Shown: positions 1 through 5,587 of the stretch, in pieces | Numbering within the stretch: position 1 is the stretch's first letter | Layout of the letters: every line of letters starts with the position of its first letter | Source: Planctomycetota bacterium | GTDB lineage: Bacteria; Planctomycetota; Phycisphaerae; WQYP01 | Assembly (NCBI GenBank): GCA_021785155.1 | Contig: JAJYGE010000138.1 | Coordinates: forward strand, 1-7,414 | Length of the DNA: 7,414 nt | Reading direction: 5' to 3' | Notes under the pieces: generated by a model | What the model saw: the letters and a program-made list of their open reading frames with translations, nothing else | Database searches by the model: none | What the model was told of the DNA's origin: nothing | Made by a program: the position numbers and the translations under genes

Positions 1-108
1 GAGCGGCGTGTGCGGGTGGTGAATTGTGGCGTGGATTTCCCCGTTGCGACGCCCTCTGCTTTGCCGACACAGAGATTTCCGGGGATACTGTACCGCTTGG
101 TGTTGTGA
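1..108 (+). CDS. Possible 3' end of an unidentified upstream gene (partial)
   Basis: Reading frame 1 is open from the left edge to a TGA at 106-108, giving 35 codons that end in ...PGILYRLVL. I do not recognise the protein. In favour of a real gene end: the stop lies 10 bases before the endonuclease IV start, and its TGA runs directly into that gene's ribosome binding site (AAGAGG, 108-113), a spacing typical of operon neighbours on the same strand. Against it: 35 codons without a stop is weak evidence in this base composition, and another frame is also open across the region. The call is an inference from position only; no domain or motif is visible. Confidence 0.3.
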   Translation, partial: ERRVRVVNCGVDFPVATPSALPTQRFPGILYRLVL

Positions 109-113
109 AGAGG
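108..113 (+). promoter_or_regulatory. Ribosome binding site of nfo
   Basis: AAGAGG lies 5 bases before the ATG at 119. It decides the start over the in-frame GTG at 26 and overlaps the TGA of the possible upstream gene. Confidence 0.6.
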
Positions 114-118
114 TCATC

Positions 119-1072
119 ATGTTTGGATCACATTTATCCGTTGCCGGTGGCCTGTATAAGGCAGTGGTGGAAGCGCACGGCGCAGGCCTGCAAACCGTGC
201 AGATATTTACGCGTAATCAGCAGCAATGGGCATCCCCGCCTTTGTTGCCTGAGGTTGTTGAACGATTTCGCGCGGAGGTAATAAGGGCTGACTTTCCATG
301 CGTGGTGGCGCATGATTCGTATTTGACCAATCTGGCGGCGGGCAATGAAGAATTGCGGCAGAAAAGTATTCATAGCTTTGCAATGGAACTCAAGCGGTGC
401 CAGGCTTTGGGAATTCAGTATCTGGTGACGCACACCGGTGCGCATGGCGGGGCGGGGGAGTCGGAAGGCATCGCGCGAATTGTGGCCTCGTTGCAGCAGG
501 TGCTGGGGCTTGATAAGCGTGGATCGACCATTATTTGTCTAGAGACCACGGCCGGGCAGGGGACATCGCTGGGCTGGCGTTTTGAGCATCTGCGGGATAT
601 TGTTACGGGCGTGCGGAATGCGGATCGACTGGGCGTTTGCGTGGACACCTGCCATATTTTTGCCGCCGGATATGATATTTCAACGCCGGAGGGCGCGGTG
701 GAGACATTTGCCGAATTTGACCGCATCATTGGATTTGATCGCCTGCGGGTTATGCACCTCAATGATAGCCGCAAGCCCCTGGGGTCAAGGGTGGATCGTC
801 ATGCCCACATCGGGCGTGGAATGATTGGTTTGGCGGCATTCCGGTATGTGTGCCAGAATGCGGCTTTCCAAAAAATTCCAAAAATAATGGAAACACCCAA
901 GGAAACTGCACCCGATGGCCGGCCCTGGGATCAGATCAATCTGGGCATTCTGCAAGCACTGCAGCGTGGCGAAGAGGTCGTCATCGCACCGATGGACGCC
1001 GGTAAGCCGGAGTTGATTCACAAGCGCGTTGGCGTCAGGAAAACGCCTGCAAAAAAGAAAGCAAAGAAATGA
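119..1072 (+). CDS. nfo: Endonuclease IV (AP endonuclease, deoxyribonuclease IV)
   Basis: This 317-residue protein belongs to the xylose-isomerase-like TIM-barrel family of zinc-dependent apurinic/apyrimidinic endonucleases. Members cut the backbone 5' of abasic sites and trim blocked 3' ends in base-excision repair. All nine trinuclear-zinc ligands known from E. coli Nfo have counterparts: H65, H105, E142 (LETTAGQG), D176 and H179 (VDTCH), H213 (MHLNDS), D226 and H228 (DRHAHIGRG), and E258 (METP). The start at 119 is chosen because MFGSHLSVAGG aligns with the family N-terminus and AAGAGG (108-113) sits 5 bases upstream. The same frame is open to a GTG at 26, but the extra 31 residues look non-coding. 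Small departures are HTGAH where HPG(S/A)H is usual and HDSYL where HxxYL varies; neither removes a ligand. The protein ends in a lysine-rich tail (308-317), perhaps an added DNA contact. It overlaps aroDE by four bases. Confidence 0.95.
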   Translation: MFGSHLSVAGGLYKAVVEAHGAGLQTVQIFTRNQQQWASPPLLPEVVERFRAEVIRADFPCVVAHDSYLTNLAAGNEELRQKSIHSFAMELKRCQALGIQYLVTHTGAHGGAGESEGIARIVASLQQVLGLDKRGSTIICLETTAGQGTSLGWRFEHLRDIVTGVRNADRLGVCVDTCHIFAAGYDISTPEGAVETFAEFDRIIGFDRLRVMHLNDSRKPLGSRVDRHAHIGRGMIGLAAFRYVCQNAAFQKIPKIMETPKETAPDGRPWDQINLGILQALQRGEEVVIAPMDAGKPELIHKRVGVRKTPAKKKAKK

Positions 1073-2667
1073 CCGATATTGTCGCGCCGGTGTTTGTACG
1101 TACGATCGAAGCGGCGATGCCGCAGATTGCCGCCGCCATGCAGCAGGGCGCGGATATGATCGAATTGCGCTGCGATCAGGCCGACAGCGGAACCATCGCG
1201 TCCATGCTCACGCGTCCGGAAGTGCGAAGCAAGCCGGTAATTTTGACCATTCGCGGCAGGGCGGAGGGAGGATTGTTTGCGGGGACCGAGGCGGAGCGAC
1301 TGGCGTTCATTACGCGGGCCTGCCGCTTCCATCCGGATTATGTGGATATTGAATTTGATTCGTGGCGACAGAACCATGAATTTGTTGCGGAAATATTGCC
1401 GATGCTGGCGGGGGCGGATGACAATGTATCCGGCAAGCCACAATTAATTCTGTCCAATCATGATTTTACAGCACGTCCGGCGGACTTGCGGCAACGACTG
1501 CTGGCCATGGCCGGCGTAAAGCCTGCCCGGATTATCAAGGCGGCTTACAGGGCGAAAAATTTAAGCGATGCCCTGGAGGCGCTGCGGCTGTATCATGAAC
1601 TGCCCAAAATCATCCCGCAACCGCTGGTACTTATTGCCATGGGGGAACCGGGCCTGATGACGCGAATTCTCGCCGCGAAATATAGTGCGGCATTTACTTT
1701 TGCCGTTCCCTCCGGCGGTGATACGACCGCCCCGGGTCAGCCGACAATTGCCGAATTAATGCACCTGTATCGCTTCAAAAAGCAGCAGCGGGATTGGCCG
1801 GTATATGGTGTTATCGGCTGGCCGGTATCACATTCCATCAGCCCGATGGTACATAACGCGGGTTTCCAGGCGGTGAATTTTCCCGGCGTGTATGTGCCAC
1901 TGCCCATTGAGCCGGAATATGAAGCGTTTGAATCAACCGTGACAGCCATGCGGGAGTTACCGGAGTTTAATCTCCGTGGCGTAAGTGTCACCATCCCGCA
2001 TAAGGCCCATGCGGCGCGATATGTGGAATGCCGGGGTGGTATGCTGGATGACACGTCCGTTCGCTTTGGTGCGATCAATACGCTCTATTTTCCCGCCCAT
2101 GGCCCTGTCAGCGGCACGAATTCCGATTGGTTCGGGGCGATTGAAGCGGTGCGTGCCGGCACGGGTTGGAACTTGACGGATCTGGCGCAAAAGCGAATTG
2201 CGGTTCTGGGGGCGGGCGGTGCGGCACGCGCGATCGTGGCGGGTTTTGCATCATTAGGCTCTACGGTGGTGGTTTGCAATCGTACAGCCAGGCGGGCACA
2301 GGCGCTGGCATTCGAGTTTAATGGTAAATCCGGGCAGGTATCGGCGGCACAACTGGATGAATTTTCCCCAAGGGGTTGTCATATCTTAATTAACTGTACG
2401 CCTGCGGGCATGGCACCCGATGTGAAGGCCATTGCCCTTGAGAATCCAGATGTTATTCATTCATCAATGGTGGTTTTTGATACGGTATATAATCCGCGAC
2501 AAACACGATTGCTGAACATTGCGGCTCAACGGGGCGCAAAGACGATTGAAGGGCTGGAAATGTTCCTGCGCCAGGCCGTGGTGCAGTTTGAAGGATTTAC
2601 CGGCGCGGCGGCACCGCTGAGAATAATGCGCGTGGCGGCAGAGGCGGCATTGGAACGCAAACAATAA
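1069..2667 (+). CDS. aroDE: Bifunctional 3-dehydroquinate dehydratase (type I) / shikimate dehydrogenase
   Basis: This 532-residue fusion catalyses steps 3 and 4 of the shikimate pathway: dehydration of 3-dehydroquinate, then NADPH-dependent reduction of 3-dehydroshikimate to shikimate. Residues ~1-235 are a type I DHQ dehydratase: ELRCD (E32, R34), SNHDF with catalytic H131, IIKAAY with the Schiff-base lysine K157, MTRI (R199) and APGQ (Q224). Residues ~245-532 are shikimate dehydrogenase: GWPVSHSISP (250-259, substrate-binding serines), SVTIPHK with catalytic K312, GAINT (334-338), GTNSD with D353, the Rossmann loop GAGGAARA (381-388), NRT (404-406, typical of NADP selectivity) and the C-terminal EGLEMFLRQA with Q502. 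All key residues are present, so both activities are expected. The linker is only about ten residues. Its ATG overlaps the nfo stop (ATGA) with no clear Shine-Dalgarno, which suggests translational coupling. Plants and chlamydiae carry the same domain order. Confidence 0.95.
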   Translation: MTDIVAPVFVRTIEAAMPQIAAAMQQGADMIELRCDQADSGTIASMLTRPEVRSKPVILTIRGRAEGGLFAGTEAERLAFITRACRFHPDYVDIEFDSWRQNHEFVAEILPMLAGADDNVSGKPQLILSNHDFTARPADLRQRLLAMAGVKPARIIKAAYRAKNLSDALEALRLYHELPKIIPQPLVLIAMGEPGLMTRILAAKYSAAFTFAVPSGGDTTAPGQPTIAELMHLYRFKKQQRDWPVYGVIGWPVSHSISPMVHNAGFQAVNFPGVYVPLPIEPEYEAFESTVTAMRELPEFNLRGVSVTIPHKAHAARYVECRGGMLDDTSVRFGAINTLYFPAHGPVSGTNSDWFGAIEAVRAGTGWNLTDLAQKRIAVLGAGGAARAIVAGFASLGSTVVVCNRTARRAQALAFEFNGKSGQVSAAQLDEFSPRGCHILINCTPAGMAPDVKAIALENPDVIHSSMVVFDTVYNPRQTRLLNIAAQRGAKTIEGLEMFLRQAVVQFEGFTGAAAPLRIMRVAAEAALERKQ

Positions 2668-2771
2668 GCAAAGGTTAAGGAGCGGGTGGGGGCAATTGCC
2701 TAAAAAAAAGGCGGTAACGATCATGGCAATTCTGACATGCCGTTAAATTGGGCAGACGAAGAGGAACTAAA

Positions 2772-2791
2772 TGCCGATTTAAGCATCGGCA
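2772..2791 (+). repeat. Perfect 7-bp inverted repeat overlapping the -24 element
   Basis: TGCCGAT (2772-2778) and ATCGGCA (2785-2791) are exact reverse complements around a 6-base loop. No T-run follows, so it is not an intrinsic terminator. Its right arm contributes the GGCA of the putative -24 box, so a protein bound here could block or assist the promoter, or the overlap may be chance. Confidence 0.45.
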
Positions 2792-2802
2792 CGCGAGTTG
2801 CA
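2787..2802 (+). promoter_or_regulatory. Candidate sigma-54 promoter (-24/-12) of glnN
   Basis: The bases read CGGCACG, four bases, then TTGCA. Against the sigma-54 consensus TGGCACG-N4-TTGCW, 11 of 12 defined positions match; only the first T is C. The invariant GG (2788-2789) and GC (2800-2801) are separated by exactly 10 bases, as sigma-54 requires. Transcription would begin near 2812-2814, leaving a leader of about 300 bases. Sigma-54 with NtrC-type activators is the classic control of glutamine synthetase genes under nitrogen limitation, so the location fits. I found no NtrC-like enhancer (TGCAC...GTGCA) upstream, so the activator is unknown. The -24 element overlaps the right arm of a stem-loop, and a TATAAT at 2804-2809 has no good -35 partner. 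Confidence 0.55.
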
Positions 2803-2826
2803 TTATAATCAGGCGTAAGGTTGCTT

Positions 2827-2846
2827 TGATGCTTTAATCAGCATCA
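2827..2846 (+). repeat. Perfect 7-bp inverted repeat in the early glnN leader
   Basis: TGATGCT (2827-2833) and AGCATCA (2840-2846) are exact reverse complements around the loop TTAATC. If transcription starts near 2813, the hairpin covers about +15 to +34. It could be an operator, an RNA-stabilising 5' hairpin, or neutral. No T-run follows it. Confidence 0.45.
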
Positions 2847-3003
2847 TGCGCACGGAACGTCGCTTGTGGCGATATTTCGCTTTCGGGGTCGATGGACTGT
2901 TCGATTGGAGGATGTTCAATTCTTTGCCATAAAACCGGCGTCATGGAAATGCTCGGAATTCCCTGAATTTCCGGGTTCGCCTCCGGGTTCTGATGGTGTG
3001 TAT

Positions 3004-3031
3004 TTGCGAGTTTTGCGGTGTCGGGTAAAAT
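3004..3031 (+). promoter_or_regulatory. Possible sigma-70-type promoter close to glnN
   Basis: TTGCGA (3004-3009, 4 of 6 matches to TTGACA) and TAAAAT (3026-3031, 5 of 6 to TATAAT) are separated by 16 bases. A start near 3038 would give a leader of about 77 bases to the ATG. This could provide basal expression beside the sigma-54 element. Such matches occur by chance, so support is modest. Confidence 0.3.
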
Positions 3032-3099
3032 CATCGCCTTTCCCGAAAGGAGCCGCATTGTTTATTCCGGCGGATAATAGTTGTGAGTCCCTTTTTTAC

Positions 3100-3104
3100 A
3101 GGAG
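3100..3104 (+). promoter_or_regulatory. Ribosome binding site used to choose the glnN start
   Basis: AGGAG lies 10 bases before the ATG at 3115, slightly far. It sits inside a small inverted repeat (ACAGG-AG-CCTGT, 3098-3109) that could partly mask it. A stronger AAGGAG at 3047-3052 lies 5 bases before an in-frame TTG at 3058 and is the alternative start signal. Confidence 0.45.
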
Positions 3105-3114
3105 CCTGTCAGTT

Positions 3115-5310
3115 ATGGGTGCATCAAATGCTCGTCATGCGGCGGTTGTCGCATTAACCAATTTCCGGACCATTCCTCCCCGTGTGAATTTTAAGGAAAA
3201 AAGCGTCAAGGAAATTTTCGCCAGTAATGTATTTAATGAAGAGGTACAAAAAGCACGTCTGCCCAAGCCGGTGTTCAAAAAGCTTCAGCAGACCATTAAA
3301 AAAGGGCTGGCGCTTGACCCCTCCATCGCGGATGTTGTCGCGGCGGCCATGCGCGATTGGGCGGTTGAAAAGGGTGCTACCCACTACACGCATATATTTC
3401 ATCCGCTGACCGGTGTCACGGCCGAAAAGCATGACAGTTTTGTCGCGCCTACTGATGACGGCGGGGCGATGCTGGAATTTTCCGGCAAGGAACTTGTGCA
3501 AGGTGAACCGGATGCCTCATCCTTTCCATCCGGCGGTATTCGCGCGACGTTTGAAGCCCGCGGCTACACCGCCTGGGATCCCACCAGCCCGGCTTATATT
3601 CTGGAAAACCCCAACGGCACGGCTCTGGTCATTCCGACCGCTTTCGTATCCTGGACTGGGGAAGCTCTGGATGAAAAAACGCCCCTGCTGCGTTCCATGG
3701 AAGCGCTTTCTCATCAGGCCATGCGTGTGTTGAAGCTTTTTGGCAACAACACCGCCACCAAAGTATTTACCACTGTCGGGCCGGAGCAGGAATATTTCCT
3801 TATTGACCGCAACTTCTATTTTGCCCGTCCGGACTTGATCAATGCCGGACGCACACTGTTCGGTGCCAAGCCGCCGAAAGGCCAGGAAATGGAAGACCAT
3901 TATTTTGGCAGCATTCCTGAGCGTGTTCTGGCCTGCATGCTGGAAGCGGAACAGGAACTCTACAAACTGGGCGTGCCGGTAAAAACCCGCCACAATGAAG
4001 TGGCACCGGCGCAATACGAAATCGCCCCGATTTTCGAAAACAGCAATCTTGCCCACGACCATCAGATGCTCACCATGGAAACGCTGCGTCGGGTGGCCGA
4101 GAAGTACGGTCTGGCGTGTCTGCTGCATGAAAAACCGTTTGCCGGAGTCAATGGTTCCGGTAAGCACAATAACTGGTCCATGTCCTCCGATACGGGTGAA
4201 AACCTGTTGAACCCTGGTGAAACACCGCATGAAAATGCCCAGTTTCTGGTGTTCTGTGCGGCGGTGATCCGCGCGGTCAACAAACATGCCGCACTGCTGC
4301 GGGTGGCGATCGCCTCCGCCGGCAATGATCATCGCCTGGGTGCCAATGAAGCGCCACCGGCGATTATCTCCATTTATCTTGGCGATCAGTTGCAGGACAT
4401 CATCACGCAGATTGAAGCCGGTGGTGCCAAGAGCACCAAAAAGGGCGGCCACATGGAAGTCGGCGTGACCGTACTGCCCAAGTTGCCGCGTGATGCCGGT
4501 GACCGGAATCGTACTTCGCCATTTGCCTTCACCGGCAATAAGTTTGAATTCCGCGCCGTGTCTTCGGGGCAGTCCGTGGCCACGCCCAACACCGTGCTCA
4601 ACACGATTGTCGCCGAATCGCTTGATTACATTGCAAGTCGGCTGGAAGCGGATCACAAGGCCGGTAAAGACTTCAATAAGTCGGTGCAGGAACTTCTGGC
4701 CGCTATTATCAAAGAAAATAAAGGCGTGATTTTCAACGGTAACAACTATGCCGAAGAATGGCACAAGGAAGCCGAAAAGCGCGGTCTGCCGAATCTCAAA
4801 ACCACTGTGGACGCGGTTCCGCATCTGATCTCGAAGGAATCCATTGAACTGTTCGGCAAGTACAAGGTGCTTAGCGAACGTGAAGTTCACAGCCGCTATG
4901 AAATCTATCTGGAAAAATACGTCAAGACGATCAATATCGAAGTGCAGATGACCACGGTGATCGCCAAGACCATGATTATTCCAGCGGCGCTGGAATATCA
5001 GAAGAATGTAGCCAAGTCCATCGGTTCCGCCAAGGCGGCGGGTGTTCCGGCGGCATCGTTGGCCGAACAGGAAAAGATGCTCACCGAACTTTCCGCATCC
5101 ATCAGCGAAATGCAGAAGAAGACCGATGCCCTCACGCATCTTTCTGAGCATCATGCCGCTGGCGATACACTGTCGCATGCCAAGTACTCCTTGGACAAGC
5201 TGATTCCGGCGATGAACGGGGTGCGCCATATCGGCGATCATCTGGAGACCGTTGTTTCAGATGAACTCTGGCCGCTGCCGACATATCGCGAGATGCTGTT
5301 TATCAAATAA
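3115..5310 (+). CDS. glnN: Glutamine synthetase type III
   Basis: The gene encodes a 731-residue GSIII, near the usual ~700-730 of this family and far longer than GSI or GSII. It condenses ammonia with glutamate using ATP, the entry point of nitrogen assimilation, in the cytoplasm as a large oligomer. The order is an N-terminal GSIII region (~1-180, with SNVF and RLPKPVFK), then the catalytic domain: [10 protein letters not shown] with metal ligand E224 or E226, [10 protein letters not shown] (293-302), [12 protein letters not shown] (344-355) with the metal-binding histidine H351, [14 protein letters not shown] (403-416), and [16 protein letters not shown] (465-480) with the nucleotide- and glutamate-contacting arginines. 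A helical C-terminal extension (~560-731) is typical of GSIII. The ATG at 3115 is preferred because [14 protein letters not shown] fits the family length and style; a TTG at 3058 would add 19 residues. It stands alone between its own leader and a strong terminator, and no PII, ammonium transporter or NtrC gene is in the window. Confidence 0.95.
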   Translation: MGASNARHAAVVALTNFRTIPPRVNFKEKSVKEIFASNVFNEEVQKARLPKPVFKKLQQTIKKGLALDPSIADVVAAAMRDWAVEKGATHYTHIFHPLTGVTAEKHDSFVAPTDDGGAMLEFSGKELVQGEPDASSFPSGGIRATFEARGYTAWDPTSPAYILENPNGTALVIPTAFVSWTGEALDEKTPLLRSMEALSHQAMRVLKLFGNNTATKVFTTVGPEQEYFLIDRNFYFARPDLINAGRTLFGAKPPKGQEMEDHYFGSIPERVLACMLEAEQELYKLGVPVKTRHNEVAPAQYEIAPIFENSNLAHDHQMLTMETLRRVAEKYGLACLLHEKPFAGVNGSGKHNNWSMSSDTGENLLNPGETPHENAQFLVFCAAVIRAVNKHAALLRVAIASAGNDHRLGANEAPPAIISIYLGDQLQDIITQIEAGGAKSTKKGGHMEVGVTVLPKLPRDAGDRNRTSPFAFTGNKFEFRAVSSGQSVATPNTVLNTIVAESLDYIASRLEADHKAGKDFNKSVQELLAAIIKENKGVIFNGNNYAEEWHKEAEKRGLPNLKTTVDAVPHLISKESIELFGKYKVLSEREVHSRYEIYLEKYVKTINIEVQMTTVIAKTMIIPAALEYQKNVAKSIGSAKAAGVPAASLAEQEKMLTELSASISEMQKKTDALTHLSEHHAAGDTLSHAKYSLDKLIPAMNGVRHIGDHLETVVSDELWPLPTYREMLFIK

Positions 5311-5341
5311 GCCATCGGCGAAATGGTACTGCTGAACTGCC

Positions 5342-5372
5342 AAGGGCCGATCCGCAGGGATCGGCCCTTTTT
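5342..5372 (+). terminator. Strong intrinsic terminator after glnN
   Basis: A perfect 12-bp stem (AAGGGCCGATCC, 5342-5353, with its complement 5358-5369) closes a GCAG tetraloop. The T-run (5368-5372) begins within the last two pairs of the stem. It starts 31 bases after the glnN stop. Only two A residues precede the G-rich arm, so it should work mainly for rightward transcripts. It separates glnN from clpC as transcription units. Confidence 0.92.
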
Positions 5373-5587
5373 CCTTAACCCGTGGTGATAACTGGATAGG
5401 GCACCGAAAAATCGCGTTTACAAAATCTCACGCGGTTCCTTTATTTGTGCCGATATTAATGAGTGTGAATCGCGGTATTTTGACTATTTCCACCGGTGGT
5501 ACTTGATTATAGTGTACCGCTATCCGTAGAATTCACCGGGTTGCAAATATCCGTCTATTAGGGCGGAGGGCTTCCCCAGGAGAATTT
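5373..5587 (+). promoter_or_regulatory. Upstream region of clpC with candidate promoter elements
   Basis: This gap after the terminator must hold the clpC promoter, but no single match is convincing. One candidate is TTGACT (5480-5485) with GATTAT (5505-5510), spacer 19. A perfect palindrome CCACCGGTGG (5490-5499) lies between them, and GGTAC/GTACC arms (5498-5502, 5514-5518) flank the -10. Another is TTTACA (5417-5422) with TTTATT (5440-5445), spacer 17. I looked for the heat-shock operators CIRCE (HrcA) and the CtsR heptad repeat and saw neither. The leader from about 5520 to the ATG shows no strong structure. Confidence 0.35.
5578..5583 (+). promoter_or_regulatory. Ribosome binding site of clpC
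   Basis: AGGAGA lies 4 bases before the ATG at 5588 and fixes the start of the gene. Confidence 0.7.

Larger units (their letters stand above)
2668..3114. other. Intergenic control region and leader of glnN
   Basis: No convincing gene lies in these 447 bases. An open frame continuous with glnN reaches back to a GTG at 2866, but its translation (83 residues, rich in F, R, P and C) resembles no glutamine synthetase N-terminus. From left to right the stretch holds: a palindrome GGCAATTGCC (2691-2700) followed by T and an A8 run; a 7-bp stem-loop (2772-2791); a sigma-54-like promoter (2787-2802) with a TATAAT just behind it (2804-2809); a second 7-bp stem-loop (2827-2846); a 9-base direct repeat TCCGGGTTC (2970-2978 and 2982-2990); a weak sigma-70-type promoter (3004-3031); and two ribosome binding sites. 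No canonical terminator for aroDE is visible, so some read-through is possible. Confidence 0.6.

Noticed and set aside
26..118. N-terminal extension of endonuclease IV to a GTG at 26
   Set aside because: The added 31 residues are C/R/W rich and absent from the family, while the ATG at 119 has a good ribosome binding site and matches the family N-terminus.
2691..2712. Possible terminator after aroDE (GGCAATTGCC with an A-run, or GCCT-A7-AGGC)
   Set aside because: The palindrome has no loop, the run on the coding strand is A rather than T, and the second pairing is only four pairs. Neither fits an intrinsic terminator in either direction.
2846..2932. A 28-codon ORF in the glnN leader (ATG at 2846)
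   Set aside because: No Shine-Dalgarno lies upstream, the start is buried in the arm of an inverted repeat, and there is no run of regulatory codons such as Gln or Glu to suggest an attenuator peptide.
2866..3057. Longer glnN reading frame back to a GTG at 2866
   Set aside because: No ribosome binding site precedes the GTG, and the extra residues do not resemble GSIII, which would become unusually long at 814 residues.
3517..5241. A 574-codon open frame on the minus strand opposite glnN
   Set aside because: It mirrors the codon pattern of a clearly real gene with intact GSIII motifs. The antisense translation has no recognisable domain and an odd composition (H, F, R and G rich), as expected of a shadow frame.
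5373..5587. CIRCE or CtsR heat-shock operator before clpC
   Set aside because: Only isolated half-like strings such as GAGTG (near 5461) are present. No paired TTAGCACTC/GAGTGCTAA and no GGTCAAA repeats were found.
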